A DNA stretch of 64,000 nucleotides, taken from assembly GCA_973895155.1 (NCBI GenBank), contig OZ316892.1:18228001-18292000 (forward strand), given 5' to 3'. Shown piece after piece: positions 33,310-46,524 of the stretch (its first letter is position 1; each line of letters begins with the position of its first letter). Source of the DNA: Marsupella aquatica. Taxonomy: Eukaryota; Marchantiophyta. The position numbers were made by a program, and so were the translations under genes. Below the pieces are notes generated by a model. It saw only the letters and a program-made list of their open reading frames with translations, made no database searches and was not told where the DNA came from.

Positions 33310-36300
33310 TTTAAAAACAGATGGTCTTCTATCAACAGTTTCTCCAGGCATATTCTTGTGTACTGGCCTGTGTAGCCTGCCTGTGCATTCCATATTATTG
33401 TGGATAATGAATGATGTTCAGTGGGAGTTTTGTCTATGTGATGGCCAGATAATTGGACATTGTGGGCAATCAGGCAGTTGGCCTAGTAAGTGTATTCTGA
33501 GTAGTGAAGTGTTGGATGCCAGTTGATCCTTGAATTGGCGCACAATGGCACCTTTAGGTTCATCTCATGGTCAGTAGAAAATATCATCATAATGGGGCTT
33601 GAACTCATGATTAAGAGAAAATATCACCTTAATCAAATAGCTAGGGATGTTTCACCCTAAAATGACATATTGTAAACAGACCTTGGGAATTTTTATTGCA
33701 TTGTTTAGATGGTGAGGACAGGCTGACCAGTAAGCCATACCCACTTCACACCCTTGGGTAACCTAATTGGTGGAGTTACCCAAGTGTCCAAAGGGGTCAG
33801 CAACCCACTTGTTCAGTGTTGTTAGCAAATGACACAGCTAGTGCTTGAGCTGTGCCTAAGAGTTGCCAATGAAAAAAAAACAGTGTGAAGGTGTCTCTAG
33901 AAAGTGCCAGGAGAACACAAGATGACCAAGCCCTAGGGACATGCTTCCTGGTTCCATCCAGGTTGTACCAACAACAAAGATGTGTGGCTTATATGACACA
34001 GGCTTGGATAATTCTTGAAACTAGGGGGTGTCAAGTTTCCCTTGAGGACCTGAGACTCCTTGCAAATTGGCCAGGAAAAAATGGACAATTAGAGGTTTAG
34101 GGCCCTGCATACACAAAGTCTCTAGTGGCAAACCCAAGAGACCCTTCCCACAGCTGAAGAGGGGCCAATTGCACTTACAGCAAAGGCAAAGGTCAAAGAC
34201 CCTGAGCAAAGTAAGACACAAGAAAGACCAACAATATAAATGGACCAAGCCATTGAACCATGCAACCCGCATGGACACTCTTACTCATTGACATGGTTCC
34301 TATCTGGGGAAAATATGTTAGCAGTAAACTTTGACCTTCAATACCTCCTTTGATATCTGACAGAATAATGAAAGTTATTGGGCTTGTTAGGACCAGTTTG
34401 GAAACACCTTTCCAACTAGTCTAATATTGTTTTCAGGAAGAACTGAGAGAAATATGAATTTATAAAGACTATTCGATCACTCATTCCAAATGGTTTTGAG
34501 CAGCTAACTTATACATTCAATATCTTCCCTGACTAGCCTTGACTATCCGTTCCTTGAACAGAAAGAGATGAGGACGAAAAGGTAACTTGCACAGAAAACT
34601 ATTCCTAGTTGTTTTGGTTCATCTTTTACTCTGTGTTTTGTGAATTAGAGTAGAGTCACGGTCTAGAGGCTTCACTCTAGATCCTGTAGGCCTTTGCAGT
34701 AGCTTCTGTTCACAAATTATTAGTAAGATTCCGGTGGAAGTGACTGTTTTAGGGTTTTTAGATGTGGCTTGGACAGATATTCCATGGAGCCCCATATCTT
34801 TAAATCTCATGGAAATTGAAAGGCCAGCAACTTTCCAAATATTGTCTCACTCTTGTATCAATTCCTTATTGGTGTATGATGTATCATATGAGCAGGAAAA
34901 AGTGTTTAGCTACAGGCCATCAGTTGTTGCAAAAGTATATCCCATTGTTTTTTACAAAGGCGGAGTTCCATCTGGGCTTCAACTTGGTTAAAATATACTA
35001 AGGGTAACAATGAGAGAAAGCAAAAGCCACACAACAATTGGGTTAACAGTTTTACAATAGAATAAAGAAAGTGATATAGTTCAGAAATGTATTTCAACCA
35101 AATATACTTGATCACCTACTGTCAAGTAAAAAACCTAATGCAAATAGGAATGAATTAAAAAAAAAACATATCAAACACTAGATAGTATGTGGTCCTGCCA
35201 TAACATTCTAAGTGGTCTGTTTTAGGAAATAAGTTTAAGCGAGACTCAATCCTAAGTTTTTTATGACTAATGAATCAGCCAAACCCCCTTTGTTCGGCAC
35301 CAAACACTCAGTCTTGAAAACACTTTGAAAATTACAAGATGGCCAGGATGGTCGCATGGACTCAAAGAAATAAAATGTCTCCAACAATGTTTTGTCTGAC
35401 CTGCCTTTGTGTAAAATATTAAAAACTAAAACAGAAGAATCTTTACATAGAGGTTTGTCTCACCTGCCTTGACATCTTCTGTGCAACAAAGAGGCAATGG
35501 GATAGTTACGTAATAAAGATCATTAAATTAATTTTATGCCATTGTCTTTGTTTGTTTTGTTATTATCATTATAGTGTTTAATCATATAGATCATCTAATA
35601 ATGTTTTAAACTGGTTTTAAACCATTTCTTACACTGAGACGGCTAGACTAGTCCCTAAAAATGCATTGTAATTTGTTCCCACGCCCTGCAGTACCTACAC
35701 TGCAAATTATTATATGTGGTATACCTAGCCCGATTACCCGTTTCTTGACCTTAAAGAGAGGTAAGACCCAACAAAACCTTGCAAAAAATCTATGTTGTTT
35801 CTCCTTCATCATTGCCCCATCCCTGTTTTTGGTATGCTTTTCACTTTCATTTGTGTCCTTATTGATTTTGTCTTTATCGTAAGTTTCACTCTAGAAATCT
35901 AGACCCCAAGTCTAGCCTATTAATTGTTAATTATAGTTATATAGACGAACATTTAGTGACTTGGAGCTAAACTTTTAATACTAATTTGTTCATTGAACTA
36001 ATCTGGTCACATGAGTTATGTGAGTAACTAGGGTCACACCAGGCTGGTTAACTGTTAAACCCTAAAGAGGGGCCAAGCTCAGTCCCACTTCTGCATTGCA
36101 TTGCAATCTGTGAGCGGTTGAGGCAACACGGAAAGCAAAAATCCTATGCACGATCGGTGCACCGGAAGCCACATTCACCAGCTCGATGATGGTGGACTGA
36201 GCGCGTGCGTGAGCATGAATCGGATCCCGTGACGACGAGATGTTGGTGGCTCCGGTGGAGCAAAGTGCAATAGTCGAGCTTGGCAATTGCGGGGCGTTGC

Positions 36301-36327
36301 AGCGGATGAATTGAGCTGCGGATCATT
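33310..36327. other. Intergenic, nothing recognised
   Basis: AT-rich DNA with only short frames. It ends in the 5' flank of the EF-Tu gene, which is GC-richer from about 36070. Confidence 0.45.
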
Positions 36328-39300
36328 ATGGCTGGTGCTGCCCGCATTCACGCAGCGCGCGTGGTGTCTGCATTCTCGAACAGCTTTGTCTCGGCGGCGA
36401 TCGGCCCTTCCCGTTCTCTCGGTGCCGGAAATGTAACGAAGTCCGTGAATTTGATCTCACCCGTGGTCGGGATCCAACTATCCCCTGGAGAAGGAGGGGC
36501 ATCTTGGCTGAAGAAGTCGTTTGCTACGTTTAATCGAACGTAAGATTTCTGCTTCCTCTCCACTCCCGGAACTGTCGTCCCGATTTGTCTTCCTCTCAAA
36601 ATGGTGTCATAACGAACGCGGAGCTGAATTTGTAGATGATAAACAGTGTATTGAAGCTAAAATTTGCTTAGGGTTTTATAGATACCATGACGAAGAAATG
36701 TTTAAATAAGCAGATCTGCTGTGAAGTAGGAGGCTTTTGTTGTTTCACTTATGCTGTCACATTTGATGTCTACATCTTTTCCTTAGTTCTGTAAGTCAGG
36801 CTTTCTCAATGCAACTTTTGTACGCCAAACTGTCAACAATTATTCCCCGAAAACAACAAGCATTCGAATTTTGCACCTCAATACATATTGAGGGGATCCG
36901 CCCGGGAAAGACTGAGTTATGCTGGAACTGCTCCTTGCATAGGATGTGATCAATTGTCTGAACTTAACTCGAAGACTCGCCCTATGGATAATTCTGGAAG
37001 AATTGATTCTTGTTTGGTTCTTTTCGAATATTTGGTCTCTTTCGTGAGTAATGTCCGTTTTGAAGACCTTGTGGACAACTAGTTGAGTCATTCAAGTCAC
37101 TTTTCGGCCGTCAATTATGGAATTGTTGTCTCACCTTATACAATGCTTTTTTGGCCCAGTAAGCCACATCTTAACATAGGCACAATTGGACACGTGGACC
37201 ACGGGAAAACAACTCTTACTGCTGCAATTACTCGGGTGAGAGACGACGATTTGTAGTTGAGGTTTTCTAAAGGAAAACCTTATTGGTTGTGTTCTTTTGC
37301 AAGATTAGTGTACTTCATACTTTGGAGCACCATATCGAATGTTTGAGCGGTCCTCGGATCTCCCTCAGAAATGGTTCTGCGACTCATGTTGCATGGTGTT
37401 GTGTCTGTTTATTTATTTCTCCAGTTAATGAAGGCAATGATAATGAGTGGTGTGCTGAAGCCAACCTTCCGTTTGGCAGATTCTGTTCTAATATAATCAT
37501 TGTGGTGTGAGTAGGTTCTTGCTGACGAGGGTCGTGCGAAAGCAGTTGCATTCGATGAGATTGATAAGGCCCCCGAAGAGAAAGCTCGGGGTATCACTAT
37601 TGCAACAGTAAGCTGTCTATGTTTTCACTTGTGGTACTAGTAACATTTATGTTAGTTTACATGGTAAAAGTTTGGAGCCAACATCAACTGTCTGTGAGTT
37701 ATTGCTAGAGGAAATTTTAAAGCCGGTCAAGTCACTCTGGCAATTCTTGGTTCTTTGTTTTGACAGGCACATGTGGAATATGAGACCGCGAATCGCCACT
37801 ATGCACATGTCGATTGTCCAGGGCATGCTGATTATGTGAAGGTACGTTTTGAGATTTTCTGTTTGTGTCTGTGGCGAGGCATCGATTTGTGCTTTAATGA
37901 GTTTTTTCTGAGACTTCTGTAAGTTTGGTCGTTGATGGCATAGACATAGCACACTTTGGGATGGGCAAGGTATCCTCTACTCGAAACCCGGACTGAATTC
38001 TTATATTAACTTTGATCAGATAGCATTTAGTGCATTGGTTGTCAATTACCCTAGCAAGATTTCAAGTTAGATGTGCGATGAGGTCATCCAGTAGTGTGCA
38101 TTCCTCTTCGCAAGTCAAGCTCTTTCTGTGCTGTTAACAGAAAGTACTAAGACCCGGAAGGGAATTGCTCACATTCTTGGTTAGTCAATTTCAAGGCCGA
38201 CACGCACGAAGTGTTTATGCTGATGTTTATTTGCTGTCTCCTTACTTGTGATAGCCCTTGCACATTACTATTCCATCCATCCTAGATAATCATATAGGCA
38301 GGGTTTTCGATGGCCATACATGTACTTACACGGGTTTTATGTTCAGAATATGATTACAGGAGCAGCACAGATGGATGGTGGAATTCTAGTGGTGTCTGCT
38401 CCGGATGGTCCGATGCCCCAGACGAAGGAGCACATTCTTCTTGCACGCCAGGTCATTTATGTTTTTATGCTGTTGATGTGTTTATTAGACTCTTCAGTTG
38501 TGAGTCTCCTGATGGTGAACAGCAGTATTGAAAATATTCGAATTATTCTCAGTATCCAATCAAGAAGTAAAAGCGATGCACTAAATTTAACGTAAGGTTT
38601 GAGTTTAGAATACCGAAGCTTTTGCCATCCAGTTTTTCATATATCGAAAGTTGAAATTTGTAGGTTGGCGTCCCATCCTTGGTGTGCTTTCTGAATAAGT
38701 GCGATGCAGTGGATGACGAAGAGTTGTTGGAGCTAGTTGAAATGGAGTTGAGAGGTATGTTCAAAAATCTGCTTTTTCAGACTGAAGTGACCCGACTCAT
38801 CCGAAGTGTGCTTGAGCTTATTCTAGGCATTCCAGGCTAAATGAGCTTACCGAAAGACAGTACAACAGATCCTCTCTGTCAAGACATTCGGCCTCTTCGG
38901 AACCTAAAATTCACACAACAAAGACGGCATTGCGATCTCAATGACAAATTCCCTAATATTTGAAACGTAGATGTAAAAAACAAAATACTTTAAAAAGCTC
39001 TCGCCTTCAAATGATAGAAAACGTGCAGGATGTTATATGTTGAACACGGTCCTGTCCCACAGGAAACGATTGGAAGGTAACGAAATAGGCTTCTGCTCTT
39101 ATTATCGGAGAAACATGGTATATGGGTACGCAATACAGGGACAGTCAACCGTTTAAATTTTTTGTGGGTAATTGCTCATAGCAAGGATCTGCGTTGTTTA
39201 GTGAGGGTTCCGTACCCTAGCTTATACCTATTCCAAACCTGGAACCCGCCCTACACCGAAGCTTGAGGTCGTTGTTGTATCGATAAGTGAGGCTTGGCCC

Positions 39301-42039
39301 TTGGATTTGGCTGAGCGGACTGGACTGTGGAATACTATAAATGGAAGTGAACTACCGGTAGTTCTCATGTGACACATTTCAAGCCTACTGTTCAAGGCTA
39401 CTGTTCAGCTCCTATAATTTGACAGATGTATTTTTTGTACTTTCCTTTTGTAACTCAAGTTCGAAGATATTTATTTATGTTCTTCAGATGATCTACGTTA
39501 GGAGACGATCACTAGACAGGAAGCCTGTATAAATAGTTGTATCTCTCTGGCCCAAGTTGAGGGTTGATTTGCCCCTTCGCAGGCTCAGAGGGAGAACGAT
39601 ATGTATCTTCGTGAGACTAGTTCCTTTGCTTTTTCAGGGAACGATATTTGTCTTGTTGCCTGGAGGTGAGTTCTTCCAACCATCTGACAGTCGTTCGTGC
39701 ACCGGTGTATGCAGAGTTGCTTACCTTCTACAAATTCCCAGGGGATGATATACCGATAATAAGAGGATCCGCCTTGTCAGCTCTTCAAGGTACTAATGAG
39801 GAGCTGGGAAAGAAATCTATTTTGAAATTGATGGAGGCAGTTGATCAGTATATTCCTGAACCTCAACGCTCCTTGGATAAGCCGTTTTTACTACCAATCG
39901 AGGATGTCTTCTCCATACAGGTATGATGAGCAGTCGGTGCTCATTTGTGTGCCAAACTTCTGTGTCGCTGCTTGCTGTGGTCAGTAGCAGAGCCTTCTGA
40001 CACGGGCTTTTGGGAGCATTCTCTTTATTAAAATACCGCAGTCCTATTCTCGGGTCTAGGGGGACGGACATAATGCAGTAGAGTTGTGGCTCTAATAAAA
40101 TTTCTCTCGGTCATGGAATTCATCAGGGTCGTGGAACCGTCGTCACCGGTCGGATTGAGCAGGGCATTGTCAAAGTTGGTGATGAAGTGGAGATTGTGGG
40201 CCTGAAACAGGTGCGCTTTCCTTGCATCATTGGTCCAGATGCTCGTAGTCCTTTGAAATTGCGTTGGTACAATCCAGGATGCTGTTGATACGTGACTTGT
40301 AGACCACAACTTCCGCATTAAAAATCAATGCTACTTGTTCGAGGCCTGACGAAGAGCATACCTCGTGCGAATTATGCAGGGACCAGGATATAAGACTATT
40401 GTCACTGGGGTGGAGATGTTTAAAAAACAACTTGACCAAGGCCAGGTAACTCTCTGGGATCGCAGGAGCTGCATGGTAGTAGTGCTAGTGAGATGAATTC
40501 ATCAAGCATGTTTGGAGCTGTTGTTCTAGCCTTTCGTTTTCCTTTCCTTTCCTTAGCTCTTCCCTCCTCTGCACTCTGCTCCCTGCGTTGTGCTGTCGTA
40601 CGCTACATCCTGTTGTGATTTCTCAGTGCAAGTCCTGTCGTTTGTCTGTTTCGTTTTGTCAGGCCGTTTTTGACGTGACTGTTGAAAATTGACTTCAGGC
40701 CGGGGACAATGTGGGTCTACTAATGAGGGGACTGAAACGAGAAGATGTACAAAGAGGGCAGGTACGGAAAATTTCTGCGTGTATCGTAGTGTCTTATACT
40801 TCATTCCCTTCTGTAGCCTAGGTGCTTTTTTTTATGATCACACCTGGCCATTTTCAATCTTCTTGCAAACAAACCAGAATTATATTTCCAAGCCGTTATG
40901 TCGTAATTGACTGGAAACGTTAGAAGTGGAATTAGAGATGCAGTCATTTCATTGTTGCACATAAATGCTGTACTTCAATCACCAGTTAAAGAATTTCTTT
41001 AATGGCAGAAGTTATTCTCTTAGAATGAGTCATGGGTGCAAGATCTTGTACACATGTGGCGAATTACTCTTCCATCGTTGGTCTGATCATCAAAAACGAA
41101 GGGAGCTCAGTTTCTTTAGAATAAACGTTTGGCTAGTCTTTGGAAATACTGCAGCTTATGGTGAACTCTTATAAGAATCGTCTTTAAAAAATGTCTGTCG
41201 ATTGGTAACCAGTGTATGACACTCATGCTTTCGGTTCCGTCGAAGTGTGCATGCATGCATTCTCCTTAAGAGATCATATTGCATCAATGAGGTTTATATT
41301 CAAGGTCCCCTATAAAGGCAGAAGTTAACATAAAAGCAAAAGGAATCAGCAACTTGCTGTAGATGTTCACCTCGGAAATTGGGTTATTGGAATCGTACAG
41401 GTGGCGTGCAAGCCAGGGACGGTGAAGACTTCTCAAAAATTTGAGGCGGAGATTTACGTCCTTACTAAAGAGGAAGGAGGTCGCCATACTGCTTTCTTCT
41501 CAAACTACCGGCCACAATTCTACTTGCGAACAGCAGACGTGACGGGGAAAGTTGAGCTGCCAGAAAACATCAAGATGGTGATGCCTGGTGACAACATTAC
41601 TGCGCAATTTGAGCTCATTACTCCTGTGCCATTGGATGCTGGTAAAGATTCCTTTTCATCCTGGGCTCGCTTTGAAAAACTACATTGGAGATCATAGGGG
41701 CGGAAGTTTTGTGGGAAGAACTTAGTTTCTTGATGGGGAGTGATCTGCGTTCCATTTTGGGGCTGTTATTGTTTTCCCTGAAGTACGATTCGTGGCCTTG
41801 ACGTGGGAGTTGCCAGTCGAGCTGCAGGACCTAGAATGGGACATTTTGCTCTCAAAGCTGGTTCGTTGTGTACTGCAAGATGAATTGTTACACTCGCCAT
41901 GTATCGTGATGTAATTTCTTTGGACTTTTCTGCCAAAACACCTAAAGTTCATTGCAAATATGCAGGACAACGATTTGCCCTAAGGGAAGGAGGAAGGACA
42001 GTTGGAGCAGGAGTCGTTTCAAAAGTGTTGCCATCATGA
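36328..42039 (+). CDS. TUFM: Mitochondrial elongation factor Tu, twelve exons
   Basis: EF-Tu is the GTPase that delivers aminoacyl-tRNA to mitochondrial ribosomes. Exons: 36328-36539, 37160-37235, 37515-37607, 37767-37841, 38347-38451, 38664-38754, 39715-39920, 40127-40210, 40380-40445, 40699-40761, 41401-41641, 41966-42039. All introns are GT-AG and all phases join, giving 461 residues. Exon 1 is an Ala/Ser/Arg-rich presequence ending just before [18 protein letters not shown]. The GTPase motifs are present: GHVDHGKT (G1), RGITIAT (G2), DCPGH (G3), NKCD (G4, where bacteria have NKVD or NKCD) and SAL (G5). Domain 2 has [13 protein letters not shown]; domain 3 has [16 protein letters not shown] and ends [13 protein letters not shown]. 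Wording is closer to plant mitochondrial than plastid EF-Tu, and the introns agree. No damage seen. Gene symbol by homology. Confidence 0.96.
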
Positions 42040-44850
42040 TCCAAAAGTTTTTCTAAAACATCATTTTTGATCTTCTCTTTGTATTTGCATTGTGGCTTTG
42101 TCACCCATTGAGGTCATCAACCATTCATCGGCTCTAATGTAGTCTTGACGAGCTGGGCTTATGGATGATCTTCAAGTCTGTCTAGGTACATGTTACAATT
42201 TTGTTGAAGCCACTGAAAGTCTCTAGGTTTATATGATATCCCAGTCTGGATTGGGATTTGATCCGCTGAATAGAGGTTGAGAGAAGGGGTTTAGGAGCAT
42301 TTCTCCAACCCGAAAGAGCGTGATATGTTCAAGACATGTCTTGATAGGTTAACTTGGCTGCAATGTCTCGTAAGTTATGGGTGTATTGTTAGAGGTTCAG
42401 CTCTTGCTATGGCCTCAAGCTCATCGCTTTGTAGCCTCGTTTTCCTTCCATATATCAAGGTTTAGCACCCGCAGTGATTGATGGAGCTGAATTACAAAAA
42501 GCTGCAATTGTGTGGATCCGTCTTCTTTGCAATGCGCTGGAGATGGCAAGTATGATTGCAATTTTGAGAGTAAGGAACTTTTCTGCCACTCAGGGAGATA
42601 GGAGACTGAAGTTTTTGCAAATCAGCTCCTGCAGGCCTGAGCATGACCTGAGGAAAACTGAGCCCTAGGAAACAAGACAGCAGCTTACTGGTCTAACCAG
42701 AGGAGATTCTTTTCTGCAAACTAGATCACACCTTCACATTGTCCAGGATTCTAAGCAGGTGCAGTTTCCTGCCTAAAGCCCCAATTGGATTTTTCTTGAT
42801 GTAAAGGTATTATGTTGGGGTCTAAGACTGCAAGGGTTACATCACCGGTTTTGTATAATGTCGTTTGCGCTATATGCCAAGCATGCAAAAGTCCTAAAGT
42901 TTAGAACCTGAAGCTATAAGAGCTCTTTAAATGAAAATAAGAACAATTGAACCATCAAAATGAGGCTTGGATTTTTGGAGAAATGTACAGAAACGGATAA
43001 TGACTCTGTGTTCTTATCGAAGCTTTCAGCAAGGCTCCAAGGGGATTATGTCTTTAAGGTCAAATTGAATGAGGTTCCAAGATTGTCACCTTCCTTCACA
43101 ATTCTTGAGATGAGAGCAATGGGTAGCTCATCCTAGCTATGGGTCAAATCACTAGTCGTTCTATTGTTGCCCTCGTCAAGTTTCGCCTCTTATATTGGAT
43201 TTTTCTTACTTCTGATTTTACTGGTTGAGATCTCACTGAAGGCCTTCGCACATCTACATGGGACCCAAATAATTTCAGTCAAAAGTCCAAACCAAAACAA
43301 TAGAAAGATTTTGCAGGTGGGATGGGTGAGGGGCGAACAGCATGGACCTCACAATATTTCATTACAAAGTACAAACCAGAACAAGAGAAAAATTTGCTGG
43401 AGCGAAGGGTGAGGGGGGAGAAGCAGAGGAAATGGAAATTATATGGGAGCTTGGGTTCACCCACGTCCCGGGAAAAAAAGGAGGATGAAATTTTGGTGGT
43501 TGGATTTTTAAGGTCTTTGGAATATTGTTGGATCCTCCAGAGATATTGCCTTGAAAGTGTTGGATTTTTAAGGTCTTTGGCTAATGGATCCTCCAGAGAT
43601 ATTGCCTTGTGGCTATCCTCCCCTCATCTGCCCCGCCTAATCTTTTATTCTTCCTCCACGGGTATGCACTTGTGGTGCCCCCTGTCCTATGTTTCCCCGC
43701 CCAATCTTTTATTCTTCCTACATGGGTAAGCGCATACAGTGCCCTGGTCCTATGTTTCTTGTGGAATGTCCTGCAATTCCCTTTTCTAAACATGTGGGGT
43801 CCCATGTCTATTGGGGATGGTGCTCAAAAGCAAAGGGTCATAGATGGTCTGAGTTGGCAGGTTATTTTTCATTGTACATTGCATTTAGTTTTCAGTGTTA
43901 TGACTATGTTTTGCTTTGACAACAGTTTTGCATATAAAATTAGGTGGATGACACTTCCTCCCCTCAACAACTTCCTTGCCTGGGCCCCACTTCCCGGCCC
44001 TGACTACTTAAGGCCCTTCACAGCACACATGATGTCACAACTTTTGTGCTTTGATGACATGTCATTGCCTTGCCACTACCTTGTCTCACCCCTTGACATC
44101 TTCTGTGCAATGCACTTGTATGAACTACTTGTGTAGTAACTCTTTGTTTGCATTCTTGGTACCTTTCAAAAGCTCTTGAAAAGTTCTTTTAGATGACACC
44201 TGGAGGGTTTCTCAAACACTATAAAGTGTGTGAGAAATGTCTGAAATAGTTATCAGATAGCACTATTTTAGACAAAATTTGCAGGTCTCATACTGAACTC
44301 ACTTTTAACATGTTTTCTGATATTGATAGAAAGCTTATCTCGTCAGATTTCCAATGATACCAGTTGAGAGAATAAGGTCAAAGACAAGACACCCAATGAA
44401 GGCCAAGTCAATACTGTACAATATATCATCTTGTATATCATAAACAGCATCAGGGCTCTACAGGACTGGGCATAGGAAGGCCAACATAGATACAGCTTGT
44501 CATCCACGAGTAGAGAAATTAGCAAGTTATCAGACAAAAAATTATCCTTTAGCAAATGATAGCTAATGATAAGAGCCGCAAAGCATACATTGATCCATAA
44601 AAGGCATAGGAGAATAAGACCAAGTGTTTGGTAAGAAGCTGACATTACTACTTATTCAGATGTAAAATATGGAGGAAGTACAACTGGAGTCATTTATAAG
44701 ATTGTGTATGCAGCAAAACCATAATGTCAAGCTTTATAACAGGCCATGTAAACATTAGCTAAAGGAAAGATCATAGCAAGTCATATTGCACAGATTTAGG
44801 AGTATCATAGAGGTACAAGTAGAGCTAGAGTATACATCCTACCTAGTTCT
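42040..44850. other. Intergenic; short duplications near 43.5 kb
   Basis: No gene recognised. GGATTTTTAAGGTCTTTGG followed by GATCCTCCAGAGATATTGCC occurs at 43502 and 43562 (period 60). A second pair (CAATCTTTTATTCTTCCT and CTAATCTTTTATTCTTCCT) lies at about 43636 and 43698. A 175-codon frame at 43609-44136 spans these and looks transposon-derived, without a recognisable domain. Confidence 0.45.
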
Positions 44851-46484
44851 AAGGTGACATTTCCTAAGCGGTGCCTCATATATACTGGTCAAACAGATTG
44901 AGGTGGACCATCAACTAAAACTAAAATGCAGCAAATACCAACTGCAGTACTACAGGTTGTCATTCAGCCCCTGTCCTCATGGAGAATCAAGCTTGAATGT
45001 AAAAAACAGATTCTTGCTATACATTTCTGCTACCATTTGAACCCAGGGGTAACCGGGGGATGTATATTAATTGTAGGCTAGCGATGTAATAGAATGAGAA
45101 AAGAACAGGGTATAAAAAACATTTATAGTAACTAAAATAAGTATTTGAGATCAAAAGTGTATCTTTGGTCCACATGCCATACAGTGTGGTGAAGCTTATG
45201 TGAAGTCAAAGTGGAAGAAGAAAGGTTGTGAATCAGACAATAGTAGAAATTTCAAAAGAACAAAAAGTAAAGAAACATGATAGCATTGGTGGCACGATTG
45301 ATAAAATCAGATGCAAGAAGGTATTGTAGCCATGAGAAAATCCTCAAAGAGGAATCATCAAAGCAGAGCACAGGATAACTACTCATAAGCATAAGGTACA
45401 TTGGCTAAGAAGGGATCATCAAGAGTGGGCATAGTATGTGACCCCGTGAGTTTTTGACAGTCACTAAGATATGAAAGATAAAACATTGTAACTAAGATGA
45501 GGTAAGCAAGTGCTGTTGGGAAATGGAGGGGGGATGAGGCCATGACTAGTTTAGGGCCCTACGCCAAGGTAGTGGTTCATTAGTGGTTAGTTAGAAGGGT
45601 TTAATTAGAAAAGCTTCAACCTGATGTATAAGAGCCATTTGTAGTCAACTCAAGTAGGGAGGATCCAAATTTGTTATACAGTGCCAGAAAAGTCCTCACA
45701 CAGTCAGCAAGTGTTGAGCCAGTACTTTGTCACAAGCATGTGGTCATGAAGGACACCAAGCATGTGCAAAGTGTGTGAGGAGTGTGTGTGTTGAATCCTT
45801 AGATGGTGCTATGTTTTATCTCTCAAGAGGCCAACAACAGTAGTGGGGCAATCTTTGCAATGAGTAGTGTATAACAAGACTTTGGCCAAACACAAACTAG
45901 TGGTATGTAGTAAGAGGCTGGCTGCCACACAGGCAAAATCACACACGGCATAAGAAGGGATATAATACCATTTTTAAGGCAGTCATCCATTGGACCAGGA
46001 TGCCTGCCAGGATGTGCCACAAGTTTATCATAAATAGTTTGTTTTAGACCTATGTTTGTTGTTATTGTTATGGGTCTTGATATGTAGTTCTAAGTATTTA
46101 TACATAGTATAAATATTTTTGGACCTTTTTACAAATGAATACAATACTACTTATGAAAGGTCTATGTACAAGACAAGATGGTATCCTTCTATGGCATGAT
46201 ATCTAGTCGTGTTGACCCATCAATTTGTCCAGAGAGATCTTAATATCCACAAGTGGATACAAATAAATACCCTGCAATAGATCAGGACTCCCAATGAGTT
46301 ATGCCGTTGCTCACCCCAGGTGTAAAGTGTAACAGAAAAAAACAGGTGCAGAACGTAGCAGTGAGGAGAGAATGTGCCAGTAAAATAGTGTAGTGAAAGA
46401 GCGCCAGAGCATATAGTAAGTACTGTGTGCAAACCTAAAGTGCAGAGAATAAAGTGTTGTGGTGTGCAGAGTTGCAGAGAGTAC

Positions 46485-46486
<2 letters not shown>

Positions 46487-46520
<34 letters not shown>
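46487..46520. repeat. GA microsatellite
   Basis: About 17 uninterrupted GA units. Confidence 0.95.

Positions 46521-46524
<4 letters not shown>

Noticed and set aside
36328-42039. Plastid EF-Tu (tufA) moved to the nucleus
   Set aside because: The [17 protein letters not shown] context, [28 protein letters not shown] and the intron-rich structure fit the mitochondrial form.
43609-44136. 175-codon plus-strand ORF
   Set aside because: It lies across short duplications, has no recognisable domain, and probably derives from a decayed transposon.
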